NCBI RefSeq assembly: GCF_000276665.1
Contig: NW_004955460.1
Location: 3,453,146-3,517,145 of the forward strand
DNA length: 64,000 bases
Direction of reading: 5' to 3'
DNA from: Chinchilla lanigera
Taxonomy: Eukaryota > Chordata > Mammalia > Rodentia > Chinchillidae
Every line of letters starts with the position of its first letter. The first letter of the stretch is position 1. Below are positions 1 through 12,942 of the stretch, in pieces. The position numbers and the translations under genes were made by a program. Below the pieces are notes generated by a model. It saw only the letters and a list, made by a program, of their open reading frames with translations, was not told where the DNA came from and ran no database searches.

Positions 1-1298
1 CTAGCCAGCCAGAAGGCTGGCGCTCCCTCTAGTTAACATTTAAAATGTACAGTTATCATGAGAAAACAAAGTATTAAATGAAAATGTTAAGAATCTTCCA
101 GTCACTGCACTTCCATATTCACTCACCCTTATCTCCAGTCTCACTATTCTGAGTGTTATTTTCTTACAGTCTCTCATGCTCTGTTTGTGTATTGAATCCT
201 TCACAATAGTAAAATAACCTAAACATTAGTGGTAACACTAGTGAAATGTAAACAAAGTATGGAGTTCAGCTAATTGAATTTCTTGTTTTGATCACAGTCA
301 TGTAGGATTTTGTAGAATCTCAATATTAGAGAAATGAATGAAAGGCACAGTAACTTTGTACTATTTTTACAACTTTTCTATAAGTATAAAACTAGGCTAC
401 AATTTTAAAAATAGACCTTTCAAATATAAATTTATAATTTTAAAATGACAAAAATTTACTGGTTTTTATTTTTTTAATTATGCACTCTGGAGAAAAAGCA
501 GGAAAATACAACTACCCATAAAAGTGTTTTCATTGTTATTACTGTTTGTTTCCTTTCCATAACAGTCTCCTAAATCACAAAGTTGTAAATTTAAAGATTA
601 TTTTGCAGACACAATTTAAGACAGTTTAACATTTCATTCATTCATTTTCATGCATTTCTCTATTTCTGTTCTTCCCACTATTTTCAGGGTTTTCCAAGTC
701 AAACAGAAAAGAGAAAGACAAAGAAAAAGAAAAATCATGTGTTTTTTCTAAGTTATTATTTAAAATCTTTTGTTAGCAAATGTATGAGAAATTATAAATC
801 AATTCTGGTATGTGTTCAATAAAGAGGCACAGGTAAGTACTTGAAAACTCACCAAGCGTTTTTCTCTTAAGTTATATTACTCAACCTAACTACTTCATAA
901 AACAGCAAAAATGTTAAACTTTCTTTTCCTTTTAGGTATTGGCTTCTTTTCTGAAATTAAAAAATTGTTTTTAAATATACCTGTCTCTCTGTTCCATATT
1001 TCAGTTTTATACTGATTCATTTATTATTTTAATATAATCTATAGAAAATTTTGTTTTTTTTGCTAGGGCACAGGAATTTTCTTTTATTTTAAAGAGAGAA
1101 AAAACAATAAAATGATACAGAATTTCAAAACAAGATAATAGGCAATTAACAATGGTTATTATATTGCATATTGTTATCTTCAAAGTAGTTGCTCATATTA
1201 CCAGATACAGGCATGCAAAATTGATCAAACAATATAAGCACTAACTGTTCCTTTCAATGAACTAATAGAAATTAGTAATGCAATTATCTTAGCTATCT
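1..1298. other. SUGCT intron, nothing recognised
   Basis: AT-rich sequence with no ORF above 60 codons, no splice-flanked exon matching SUGCT and no repeat I can name. Confidence 0.6.
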
Positions 1299-1650
1299 TG
1301 TGTATATATATATATATTTTTTAATTTTCCCTTCCTTCTTTGCTCCTTTCCCCCACCCCAATTGTTCTTTCCTTTTGAACAGTTGCTTTCCCTCTCACAA
1401 TATCTATTGTACGTTTTGCATCTTATTTGTTTTTTTCAGTTTCTTATACTAGGGAGACAATACAATGTTTACATATGTGAATCTGATTTATTTCACTTAT
1501 GACTATGGTCTCCAGTTGCATCCATTTACCTATAAAAACATCAAGTTTATCTTTCTATATAGTTGAGTAGTACTCCACTGTATAAACAGACCACATCTTT
1601 TTATCTATTCCTGAGTTGATGAGCATTTGGGTTGTTTCCAAGATTTAGCA
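1299..1650 (-). mobile_element. L1 3' end (antisense)
   Basis: gggagacaatacaatgttta, ggtctccagttgcatccatt and agtagtactccactgtataa match, in reverse complement, the L1 3' ends at 12167-12860 and 28740-29318. Confidence 0.8.
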
Positions 1651-1679
1651 ATTACAAATTGGCACCTGAATTGTTAATG

Positions 1680-1965
1680 AGCTGTATTCCTCGGAATTCT
1701 TCCACAATTTACTAACTGCATCACCTTTGGAAAGTGTTTGGCCTTTCTTATCTTTTTCCTCAATTATCAAAGGTGGGCAATAATAGGATCTACTTCATCA
1801 TTTGGTATGAAAATTAAGTAAGTGGGCCCAGGATATACCTCAGTGGCAATAAGCACCTGCCTGGCAAGTGCAACGTCCTGAGTTCAACTCCCAGTACCAG
1901 AAAAAAAATTTTAGAAGAAAATTAAGTAAGAAAGAGTATATTAAAATCACTTTACTAAAAATGCA
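1680..1965 (+). repeat. MIR remnant, split by ID SINE
   Basis: ttatctttttcctcaattat, caataataggatctacttca and gaaaattaagtaag follow MIR order. The ID SINE at 1823 interrupts it. Confidence 0.6.
1823..1916 (+). mobile_element. ID SINE
   Basis: Body from tgggcccaggatatacctca to ccagtaccag, then an A-tail. Target-site duplication gaaaattaagtaag at 1809-1822 / 1917-1930. It sits inside an older MIR. Confidence 0.9.
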
Positions 1966-4467
1966 CAAATATTTATAAAATATTTGGTGTGGCACTGGGA
2001 GATCCATCTGCATGTGCTGCCAAAAGTTCAGAGGGAGAAGCAAGGTGAGAATCACAGTTGAGGTCACATAAGAAAATGGGTTCAAGAGATACTTAGCAAC
2101 TTGAATTTCTAGCTTACTGATGGGTTGGAGATTGGGGGTGATGAAAGCAATCTTGGAAAACAACCAGCAAGAAATTAATGTAAAGTAATATTTTAATTGT
2201 GAAAACCATCAGTTAATACGATTTGCAGCCTTAACCAGGAAAAATATTACTAGGAGAAGTGAAAAGGGTAGTGTGAAGAACAAAAGATGGTTAAGATTGG
2301 ATCAGATGAGGGTTTTAGTGCACACAGAACACAGTCATCACAGTCGCTGGCTTCACACTTCATGGGCACAGGCTGCCAATAGACAGCATCTGAACCTTCT
2401 GTTCCAAACACATAATCTATCTGAACCACTAATTGATGCTACAAATGTGCTTACAGGGACACTAACATACAAATTTCCACAAAGTAACTTTTCCCCTGCA
2501 TGAAGAAAATTCCATTTAATGGCTGAAGCACTGAACTCAGAGATGAAAAGTACATTCCTTTCACCATATCACCTATACACAGGCATGATAAAATCACCTC
2601 TGTTCCTCAGTGATGTCAGGAGTTCCCTGGACCTTAAATTATCATTTCAGAACCCTAAAGGAGTCTGTGGTTACATCAGTAAAGCTTATCAGTGGACCTA
2701 GAGAAGTAGGAAAGTAAATTAGCGGTTTAGAGATCAATCTCTCCTATTTATTGGCAAATAGCTCCCAAATAAGATAGAGAAAAGAGGGTTCTCATTATAA
2801 TATACTGGTTAGGCTATACAAGTGGTAGAAAATACAAATGAGAGAAAGAGCTTCATATTTCACCTAGAGAATGGAACAAAATCATTTTTCTTCAACACAT
2901 TTTGAAAGCTTGAAGCTCCCAACTTATCCCCTATGCACATGCCTCCAGTGCAACCTCAACAAAGCATCAGCCAAAGGCAAAAACATGACAAACTGGGACC
3001 ACTGAAGGTTGGAAGAATAAGGGAAGCTTGAGACCATGAGGGAGAGAAGAGAGCAAAAACTCTTTGGCCTTTATCTCAGGTAGACACACCACATCAGACA
3101 GGCAACAGAAGAGAAAATGTAGCAAACTAATCTTCGACATCCTCTGTACCCCTTGTGAAAGTTTGATTATTAATATTGTTAATTTCATTCTAATAATACA
3201 TATTTCTGCCCTTCTAAACATGAAAGTCATAACATAAATATGTTGGATTTGTAACATTCCATAGAGCCCTTTTTAAGCCACTAACTTGTTCTTTTACACA
3301 CCCCCTAGAAAGAAACAATCTTGATTATAGATGAAAAACTAAGGAAGAGCTAGACAAAGAAATATAGTATGATGTTACAACCATTTGGTAGAAAAGTCAA
3401 GATGATACACCAAATCAAATGACCCCCAAGTCTCCTGCCTCTACCACTTTACTAGAAAGATCTTGAGCACGGAGACAGTCCTGGCTTGGAATCCTAGTCT
3501 TATTCAATAGCTCTGTCTTTGTTTTAATAATGCTAACACATATCCTGAAAGATGTCCTAAGACATAATGAGGTTAATATGTAGGCAAGCACCTGCGGAGT
3601 AATGTTGGCTCCTTTCCTTTTTCTAGTGCCCACTTGGCAGAATAGACCTTGAACAAACAGTCTCAATTCTCTGGAGATATTTAAAGAGAGGATAAGCATC
3701 TCTCTTTGATGATTAAGAAACCTACCTGCTAAAATCAAGGTGTTGGTTCAAATGGTCCTTTGATACTTTTTTATAGACTGGGTTCAGAGGAGACTGTTAA
3801 ACATAGGGCTGAATATTTACAGATCTTAGTGGATATGAATGTTATTCTCTTGCATAAACTAAAGCTATTGACTTTCAGATTTGCTTTCGCTCCATAGCAC
3901 AGAAAGCTACAGCACAAAGACAAGACGTAGGAAACTTTTTGTTGAAGAACAGCGTGGACAGAAGCAAAATAAATTTTCCAGGTATTTATTGGTCCATTCC
4001 TTAAAATATCACATTCTCCAATCTTTCATTCCATTTTCTCCCAGTCTTATTCTATTTAAACTTATGAAGACAGCCAAGCTAGATGATATTTTGGGCATTT
4101 CACTGTGGGAGCTAAGTCAAATGATTTAGATGGTTTTTAGTCACTAGACAAGGAAATACTGCAGTGTGATTAGTATATTTGAGGCCTTTTTGAAAGTTTT
4201 TACTTATGTGTACTTTTTAATGTAGTAGATTCTGAGTGGTAAACCATGTTTTTCCATAGATGCGATAGACTGTCTGCAAGTCACTTGAATTCCGTAGAGT
4301 AAACCATCCCATATAAGGACTGATCATCCCATAACTATAATTATAGAAATGAAAAAAATCAACTCACATTAATTTTTTTTCTTTTTAGTGACTAGAAAGG
4401 AAAGATAATGAATATAGACATTAGTAAAATGATGGAAGCAAGGTAGTAACATAAAGAACAAAACTTT
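1966..4467. other. SUGCT intron, unassigned
   Basis: Several ORFs of 60-107 codons on both strands overlap, share no recognisable domain and have no codon-usage or splice context. No repeat family could be named. Confidence 0.55.
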
Positions 4468-4672
4468 TAGGTCAGAATTCCTGAATTCTAGTTCTTGTTA
4501 TGCCATTTGCTCTCTATGATATTGAAAGTTATTTTATTGTCTAAACACTTCTTTCATAACATGTAAAGTGGGATAATGTTGATACTTATAGCATTATTGT
4601 TGAGAATTCAGTGTGATGGCATATGGGAAAGCACTTTGAATAACACAAAGTGTTCCATAAACATGAACATGA
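4468..4672 (+). repeat. MIR remnant
   Basis: gtcagaattcctgaattcta, ttcataacatgtaaagtggg and ggaaagcactttgaataaca follow the order of MIR. Confidence 0.65.
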
Positions 4673-5786
4673 AGGAGGTCTAAAGATAGTTTCATATTGT
4701 TTTATTAAATACAGACTAGTTAAGAATCTAAACCCAGGTGTCTGCCTCCAGATGTATATTTTTCTAAACAGTTTTTTGTTATTTTCCAAATATTCATAAA
4801 GCAGAAATTCTGTATTCACATTTTTAAATAAAATGTTCATATTAAATGACTCATCCAATAAGAAAGACACACTTTTTATTGAAGGTATATATTGTAAAGA
4901 ACTGTAGAAAGAATGTCAAGTGCCATTGCTATGATCATGTATCAGCCTCCTAGTATCAAACTGTAGTTGAACCCTTCCTAGAAAAACCTTAAGAATCCAA
5001 ATTAATATACAACAAATATCAATGAGAACCAAGCCTGCATAGATCTGCGTTGTACTCCATGGATAAAAAAGTGTCCCAAAGACATTCTTCCTGAATTAAG
5101 CCACTTATATTCTAAAGAGGACAGACAGACAGACATATTATTAGCAGCATAAAAAATAAAAATTATAAGGAAACAAGGAGAAAGAAGTGGTAAAATATGG
5201 CTAAGAAAGTTAAAAAGGAACAAAGTCTAATGAACATAGCTCTTACATACTCAGCAGTGCTTATAATAGAAGCAATGTTGGCATTTAGGAAGAAAATATT
5301 TTAGACTCACCGGTCTGTCCCACATGAAGGATGCTTATCCAACCATACCCCAAACAATAAATACTGATATCAACCTGTACCACAGACCCATGTTAGAACT
5401 ACTACCAAATAAAATCCATTTCTAGAGCCTGGAATACTAGAAGCTCAGAACTGACATAAGTGAATAGACTGCCCATCCTACTTCTTCATTAACAGGGACA
5501 GTAGCAGGGAAAATGAAGCCGATGGGAGCCAACTAACTAAATGAAAATGGGAAAAGGTTTAAAAGAAAGCCGAGGAATTTGTGGTGCAGAAGATGTGATT
5601 AAATAATACATCCCCAAATGAAATCTTCTCATGTGACAGAAAATACAACAGTATATGAGCTGGTTGATCAAATGATTATCACTGTATGAAAAGAAAAGAT
5701 CTATACAACTGGCACTTGAGTAAGACTGTAGCATGGTATCCCACATAATTTGAAGCTTCTATCATTGTTTCCCAGTGATATTTTTT

Positions 5787-5791
<5 letters not shown>
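4673..5791. other. SUGCT intron, unassigned
   Basis: No recognisable gene or repeat. Short minus-strand ORFs look random. Confidence 0.55.

Positions 5792-5837
<46 letters not shown>
5792..5837. repeat. (TA)n microsatellite
   Basis: About 22 uninterrupted TA units after a T-rich stretch. Confidence 0.97.
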
Positions 5838-5839
<2 letters not shown>

Positions 5840-5889
5840 CATGTACAACAGGATGTTTTGAAATACTATATGCACTGTGGAATGGCAAC

Positions 5890-6560
5890 ATCAAGCTAAT
5901 TAGATAGGCATTACCTCATATATCATTTTAAAAAATGAAAATATTTAAAATCTACTCCTTGCAATTTCCAAGAATACCTATTAACTATAGTCATTATGTT
6001 CTACAATAAATCTCTTGAACTTCTTCTTTTCCTTGTATGTAATTGAAATTTTGTATTCTTTGTCCAACATCTCCCCAATCCTCACCCTCAACAGTCCCTG
6101 GTAATCACCATTCTTCTACTCTCTTCTGTGAGTTCAACTTTTTTAGATGCATGTATAATTGAGATCATGCTATATTTGTCTCTCTGTACCAAACTTATTT
6201 TATTTATTTAATATAATGTTCTCCAGGTTTATATGTGCTGTCACAAATGACAGGATTTCCTCAGTTTTTAAGACTGAACAGCAATATATCTCTCTCTCTA
6301 CATATATATATATATATGGAATTTATATATATTTTTATCTTCATTCATCAGTTGGTGGACACTTAATTATTTTCCATCACTTGGTTATTATGAATACCAC
6401 TGCAACAAACATGCAAAAGCAGATGTTTAATTCTTCAACACATGCTGATTTCATCTCCTTTGGACATATACCCAGTGGTAGCAATGACAATTCTATTTTT
6501 AATTTTTTAAAGACACCCATACCGTTTTTGATAGTGGCGTTACTAATTACATTCCCAACC
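5890..6560 (-). mobile_element. Old L1 3' UTR (antisense)
   Basis: Matches the common mammalian L1 3' region read backwards (ggcattacctcatatatcat, tcattcatcagttggtggac, cttaattattttccatcact). A 178-residue ORF at 6159-6695 lies mostly in it and is not a gene. Confidence 0.75.
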
Positions 6561-6956
6561 CACAGCCATCACTTTGCAGCTTTACAAACAGAACTTTTAA
6601 GAGATGTTTTCCCTAATTTGCAGATTGGAAATCCAGAGTTAGACAACTTGTCTAATGTTACACAGAATGACAGACTTTCAGACCAGGCTTTCTGATTCCT
6701 AAGATCATTCACGGAAGGTGTCTAATAGGTTATCAATGTACATGTTTAAACTGCTCAACATAATCACAGGAAATGAACTTACTGTACTCAAAAATTACAA
6801 GGGTCCAAGTTCTCAGATAATAGCAGAGAAGGGCAAAGCTGATTATAGTTATGAGGGTGGGAAAGAACAACTGGGCATAAATTTTAGAAATGGAGTGTTA
6901 GCATGACATAGAAGCATCTATTAAGGCATGGAGGTAGAAAGTAAGATGCCTGGGAC

Positions 6957-7175
6957 AAAACCTTGCATGGTGGTACACACCTGCAATCCCAGCACTCTGG
7001 GAGACTAAAACAGGAGAATTGCAAGTTTGAGCTTTGCCTGGGCAACCTGGTAACTTTGCAAGACCCTCTCTCAAAATAAAAAGGGGCTGGGGATGTAGCT
7101 TAGTGAGAAGAGCCTGGGTTCAATCCTCAAAAGTCCCCTTCTCCCTGCTAAAAAAAAAAAAAAAAAAAAAAAAAA
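6957..7175 (+). mobile_element. B1-ID composite SINE
   Basis: A B1 (7SL-derived) left arm (catggtggtacacacctgca, cccagcactctgggagac) runs through a short A-rich linker into an ID-like right arm (ggggctggggatgtagctta, gggttcaatcctc) and a 26-base A-tail. The ID arm lacks the middle part of a full element. Confidence 0.88.
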
Positions 7176-8084
7176 GCCCAAGAGACTGTTCCGGGCCTAC
7201 AGTTTGTAGGAAGTAGAACAGACAAGAATACATATCTTCCGATTTAGAGTAATTTGAAATGATATTTCAACACAATTATTCCAATCAATACTCCCTTTCT
7301 ATATTGGTATTTGTGTATACTTGTGCCTTATTTGTCCTACAACATTAAAATAAACCATTTATTTTTAATCTTGCTTCTTGGTTTAGGAAAAAAAGATTTT
7401 TAAAAAAAAACATCCTCAGAAATGTTTTCAATTTGTTGACATGTTTCTGGCACTTTCTGGTGCTTACAAACCAACTCAGTATTACGGATCCGGGCCTACC
7501 AGTGCTATAAATAGATGAACTATAACGATCTTTCTGCTCTGCGATGTGAAATAACACAGACGTACTCAAAACGATATTGAAATCAAGACAAGCAACATAA
7601 AGAAGTATAAAGAAATAAAATTATTACTTGAAAAATTGGGATTCACGTGTGAAATCTGTCACTAGGTCCCCGTTTAGCAAAGAGGTTTCAAAGGAATTTG
7701 AAGATGTTTGCATTCCTTTAATAAGTTGCACAGATGACTTTGTCTCCCGTTGGGGTTCCTTCTATGCAAGGGTCTAATGGGAAAAGAGCAACGCTGAGCA
7801 ATATTCTGATATAATTTCTGTAGATAACAGCTGAAATATAAAGCGAGCATCAGTGAGAAATGTCAATAGTAGTAATGTTGGTTATTAGAGATGGAGTTTA
7901 TTCATCTAAGTTGAACTAGTTAAACTAAATTGAGCAGTCAGTTCAGTCAATCAACAAATCAGTTTGAAAGGGAGAAAACTTATAGCTTATTTTCTCTAAA
8001 TGTATTTGCAGTTTTACTGAACTAACCCAGAATCTAATTGTTCTAAAACATGTAAATGTGCTTAAACATTTCAGCCAATCACTA

Positions 8085-8230
8085 TTTGAGTTTTGAAAGC
8101 TATATTCCAGAAGTTGTTCTAAATGTGAGGGATACAATAACAAATCAGTGCTCTTCACATAGAGCTTACATTTTAAAAGTCAATACAAAGAATAAACAAA
8201 CTAATAAGAATAAAACATAATTTCACTATA
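8085..8230 (-). repeat. L2-like remnant
   Basis: aagttgttctaaatgtgagg, gatacaataacaaatcagtg and agagcttacattttaaaagt match the antisense 3' tail of old LINEs ('...aaacagtgctctcatggagcttacatt'). Confidence 0.55.
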
Positions 8231-8354
8231 AAGAGAAAGGAGGCTAAGGAGTTGGAGAGCAATTGAACCTCTCATAAAGATGGTTGGCAACCCAAAAGTG
8301 ATGTCACCCATTCAGGATTAAACCTCTAGTTAGCAGAACACTAATTCAAGGAGT

Positions 8355-8545
8355 CCGTTTATTGAACACGTACTCTCATTTAGGCACTGCAGTAGGTATA
8401 ATCTTTACAACCACCACTAGAAATAGGTACCTATCTCTACCTCACAGATGATAAAAATGGAAACTTATGCATGGTACTTTGTCTAAAGTTACATAGACAG
8501 GCAATGGAAGAGCCTAGATCTGAACTCTGTGTAACTCCAAAGGTA
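8355..8545 (-). repeat. MIR remnant (antisense)
   Basis: tttaggcactgcagtaggta, ctacctcacagatgataaaa, ctaaagttacatagacaggc and gaagagcctagatctgaact are the reverse complement of MIR. Confidence 0.72.
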
Positions 8546-8807
8546 AATCACACAACAGCTTTATATCACACAACTGCTTCAATAAAAAAGCAATATTGCC
8601 TTATGATATCTAAACATCAAAAATTACCAGTTTTCTTTTTCATTAGCTTTAATAAGTGTTAATAAAACAAGTCCCTAGTATATAATACTTTTCTGAAGGA
8701 TGATGGGAAATTAAAAGACTGATCTGTTATTAAATCTAAAAATGTACCACATTAAGGGCCACTATTTATCACTCCTGTAATAATTTTATTTGAAAGTCTC
8801 AGTGAAA

Positions 8808-8908
8808 GGGCCAGGGATATAGCAGTAGCATAAGCTCCTGCCTGGCAAGCACAAGTCCTGAGTTCAATTCCCGGTACCAAAAAATAAAAATAAAATAAAA
8901 TAAAAAAC
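8808..8908 (+). mobile_element. ID SINE
   Basis: Body gggccagggatatagcagta to ttcccggtacc, then a tail of AAAAT repeats. Diverged target-site duplication ttgaaagtctcagtgaaa (8790-8807) / ttgaaattctcagtaaaa (8909-8926). Confidence 0.92.
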
Positions 8909-9132
8909 TTGAAATTCTCAGTAAAAAATTTCTTGCTGTATTTCACAAAATATCTTACATTGTTTGGAAGCTACCCCTAAAACATTTTTATAATAAAACC
9001 ATCACTTATCAACGTATAGTTTATCCTTCAGACTTTCTTTAATCTTGAAATGTTTACATGACACAAAGAACTGAAATTTTAATAAGTAAATGTTACAACG
9101 TATCATTTCATTCATGAAAATAGAAGCAGAGT

Positions 9133-9252
9133 TGAAAATTTCCAATTTTCTAGTGGTGAGTAGACATATTAAAGCAGAATCCTACCAATGCATGAAAATT
9201 TCCCATTTTCTAATGGTGAGTAGACATATTAAAGCAGAATCCTACCAACGCA
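9133..9252. repeat. Two tandem copies of a 60-bp unit
   Basis: 9133-9192 and 9193-9252 are the same 60-bp unit with only a few differences (tccaattttctagtgg / tcccattttctaatgg). The unit length is a multiple of three, so a chance ORF runs through both and repeats 20 residues. Confidence 0.95.
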
Positions 9253-10449
9253 TTTGTACTCACAACCACTTTTCTCCTTTCAGGTGTGGGTATCAGGCAC
9301 TCTGTCCCAGCAATGAGAAAGTAACTATGACAACTGAGAAAAGTCCACAAAATTACTATACTCTTAAAGGAGGAAGTTTCAGGCCCAGAGCCATGACAAA
9401 AAGTGCTGCCAGGATTTGCTGGGCATATTCATGTGAGGGTGGGTCCTACAATCATTAGCCTCCTACCATAATTTCTCTCCAACTTCATCCCATTTCTACT
9501 CCTTACTTTTGAAGGGAAACTTCAAAATGGGGACATTATACAGTATGTACTCAAATGTCATGGAACTGTTAGGTAGGATCAGATTAGGGTAAGGAAGTAA
9601 AAGTACCAAGGAATATTAACTAACCAAAAGTAGTTATGCACTGAGTAAACTTTTTCTAGATAAAAGTGCTTAATCAGAACCGACTGTGAAGACAGGAGAG
9701 AAAGATGGGGGAGAACTGTAAGAATGATAACTATTTCTCATAGCACAAATCAATAAATGATACTTAAAATTGATCTTGCAGGTAAAGAACCATGAAGTGA
9801 TTCCATAATTTTAAGAGTTTTCATAATCTATTGTTTCAACCTCAAGTTGATCTTTTAATAACAATTAGAAATATTTAGCCAATTTTGAACAAACTTACTA
9901 TTTCACATCAACCAATTACTTTATTATTAAACACAATAAAATTTAATATTTATCTGAGCAAGAATATTATGATCTCACCATAAATTATTTTGCTCAGCAT
10001 GCCCTCTGAATGTGGTCATATATAAGCTCAAGCAGATGTCCAGTTTGATGCTCACTGGACTTCATTTCTAGGAACTTGTGAATGGTGAGATTAGGATCAC
10101 TTGCTGTTTTCTTCTCTATTATTTTCTGCATTACTTAACTTTTTATAATGAATCTATATTATGTATAAAATAGTTTTAAAGTAAATTAAAATAAAACTGA
10201 AATTAAATTATTGCACCATTAACTCTGACAAATCAATAGCCAGCTATGTTTAAGTATGTCATCTTAGGAAAGTATATGAATTAAGGAAAAGTTATTTTTC
10301 CTTAAAAGTTATTTCCTCCAAAGTTATTTATTTAATATAGATTATTTAACTTATTTTACTAGATATTAATATTTATAATAAATAAGATTAAAGTCAAGGA
10401 AAGATATTATACTGCTATGCCATGAAATAAATATAGGTGACATGTCCAA
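9253..10449. other. SUGCT intron, unassigned
   Basis: AT-rich; no exon, gene or named repeat is seen. Confidence 0.55.
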
Positions 10450-10920
10450 GAACTTATAAGCCCTGTAATATTTAATGAGTGACACTAACCATAAAAGACA
10501 AAATAAATAAAATTTAAAACTTCTCATCAAGTGATACCATTTTGATAGTAAAATGGAAAACCACAGACTGGAGAAAATATCACCCATATAGACATTTGGT
10601 GAATACTTGTACCCAAAATATAGAAAGAAATCACAAAAGAAAAGATCAGTACTCCAATAAAAACAATGGACAAGACTTGTACATAGTGTTTACATAGATA
10701 TACAAATAACTATTAAGAATATAAAAATATGTATACACTTACTCATCTAGGAAATGCAGATTCAAAGTGCAATAAGATACCATAATTAACCAACTAAAGT
10801 AGCATTGTCAAGAGCAGGTGAAAATAAACCTCTCATATATCGCTGGTAATGAATAAACTGTCACCATTTAGGTAACAGGCAGTGTACTAAACCTAAACAT
10901 TTCTAAACAGTGACTCATCA
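10450..10920 (+). mobile_element. Old L1 3' region (host of a nested L1)
   Basis: Degenerate L1 sense sequence (actccaataaaaacaatgga, atatcgctggtaatgaataa). It is interrupted at 10921 and continues after 11589 (gattcatcaattccattcct). Confidence 0.7.
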
Positions 10921-11588
10921 CCCAGCTAGTCCCCTTCTAGGTATCTTTCAAGAAGAATTAAAAACATACTACAGAGATATATGTGCATCGATGTTTATAG
11001 CAGCAGAATTTGTAATAGCTAGATCTGGGAAACAATCCAAATGCCCATCAACCAAGACATAGATAAAAAAAGATGTGGTTTTTTATATAATGGAGTATTA
11101 CTCAGCCGTAAAGAAGGATAAACTAGAGACTTTTAGAGGTAAATGGATGCAACTGGAGACCATACTCATAAGTGAAATAAACCAGATGCAAATGTGTGAA
11201 CATCATATTGTCTCCCTAGTTTGAGAAGCTGAAGAGTAAATGTGATCCAGAATGTACAATAGATACTGTAAAATGGGAAAAAACTTCAAAAGGAAAGATA
11301 AACTGGTTGAGAGGAAGGGGAAAAAGAAGTAAGGGAAAATGTATATACAAAGGATAGTTAAGATAGTTGTGCTGCTGATTTCTCTCCAGTTCACTGAAGG
11401 GATAAGTTTGTGCTAATATTGTTTGGACAAGTAATTGCTGATATCTTCTACTGTAAGTAACTGACTTGAAGATAACAATGTGCAATGCGTTGACCATTGT
11501 TACCCTCCTATCATATTGTTTTGGAATTTTGCTTTTTTGTTTTTTATTTCTTTTTCTTTAAAATAAAATGATAACATTTAAAAAAAAA
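10921..11588 (+). mobile_element. Younger L1 3' end nested in old L1
   Basis: cccagctagtccccttctag to taaaataaaatgataacatt and an A-tail. Target-site duplication taaacagtgactcatca (10904-10920) / taaactgtgattcatca (11589-11605). Confidence 0.85.
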
Positions 11589-11659
11589 TAAACTGTGATT
11601 CATCAATTCCATTCCTAAGTCCACCAGGAAAAATGAATGTGCATTGCTAACATTGCCTC

Positions 11660-11697
11660 TCCCCCTCTCTGTCTGTCTCTGTCTCTATCTCTTACTT

Positions 11698-11740
<43 letters not shown>

Positions 11741-11742
11741 GT
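11660..11742. repeat. (CT)n(CA)n microsatellite
   Basis: An irregular CT/GTCT tract passes into 12 CT-type and then about 10 CA units. Confidence 0.95.
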
Positions 11743-12166
11743 ACACAGTCACAAGCCTTAGTATCATAAAATCTATGGGTTTTCAAAAGTTATTAATCAT
11801 CAAGAAAAAGAGACCTTTATTTTATCTGTCATATAACCTACCACTTAATTTTATGCCATTTTCTATTTTTCTAATTTTTCTATGAGTATATTTCTGACCT
11901 CATCAACTAAATTATTATTTGCAGTAACTTATTATGGAACCTAATACAGTACTATACACATACATCTTTCTTTCATTGCTTTACCTGTATCATTGTTCTT
12001 GATGCTTAAATGTAATATAGCTTGTAATTAAACTACTACTTAGAACACCTATTACAAATGTGAGGGTCATTTACTTTCCAGTCTCTCTTACTGACTTCAT
12101 TCCCAATCCTCTCTCTGCATTCCCCATGAATCAAAGAACAGATACTCTCTTTTGAATAATAATTGA

Positions 12167-12860
12167 TTATTTCCCAGAAGATCTAAAAACATCATATCAC
12201 AGCGATATATGTGCACCTATGTTCATAGTAGCACAATTTGTAATTGTTAAATTGTGGAAGCAACCCAAATGTCCATCCACTGAGGATTGGATAAAACAAC
12301 TGTGGTACTTTTATATAATGGAATATTACTCAGCTATAAAGAAAGATAAACTCGAGGCTTTTATAGGTAAATGCTCACAACTAGAGACCATACTCATAAG
12401 TGAAATAAATCAGACCTGCATGTGTAAGCACTGTATTGTCTCACTAGTGTAAGACCTGAAAGAGTGGATAAAAACTAGGAGATATGATAGACATTGTAAA
12501 GGGAAAGGAAAATGCTCAAAAGTAAAGGGCAACTGGGGTGTGGGAAAAGAGAAGGGAAAGGGGAAATTATGTATGTATGTATATACAGGATAGCTAACAT
12601 AGTTGAACTACTGTCTTGTATTGCTTTACTGAAAGAAACAGTTAATGATTACTTGACTGATCAATATTGCATGTCTCTATTTGTTTTCCTGAGAAACCAC
12701 TTTGAAGACATCAATAGGTAATACAACAAGCATTGTTAATTTTCTACCACTTTGTAATTCTGTATTGTTTGTATTGTTCTTTTGCTATTTTGCAAATGGT
12801 TGTCTGTTTGTTAATGTTTTCCTTCTTTTATTTTTAAAATAAATTTTAAAAAAGAAAAAA
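12167..12860 (+). mobile_element. L1 3' end
   Basis: cccagaagatctaaaaacat, gcgatatatgtgcacctatg, ggaatattactcagctataa and a terminal A-tail. Probable target-site duplication tgaataataattg near 12153 / 12862. Confidence 0.85.
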
Positions 12861-12862
12861 AT

Positions 12863-12942
12863 GAATAATAATTGGCTAGCACAGTTGCATGAATATGAAA
12901 ATAAATAATAATTGGTTAGCACAGTTGCATGAATATGAAAAT
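12863..12942. repeat. Two tandem copies of a 40-bp unit
   Basis: The unit with attggctagcacagttgcat (12871) recurs 40 bp later as attggttagcacagttgcat (12911). It includes the right target-site duplication of the L1 at 12167-12860. Confidence 0.92.

Larger units (their letters stand above)
6561..8354. other. SUGCT intron, mostly unassigned
   Basis: Apart from the B1-ID composite (6957-7175) and the L2-like piece (8085-8230), nothing is recognised. Confidence 0.5.

Noticed and set aside
6159..6695. 178-codon plus-strand ORF
   Set aside because: It lies mostly in an antisense L1 3' UTR and reads through a TA microsatellite.
9133..9252. CRISPR-like direct repeat
   Set aside because: Only two contiguous copies with no spacers, in a mammalian intron.
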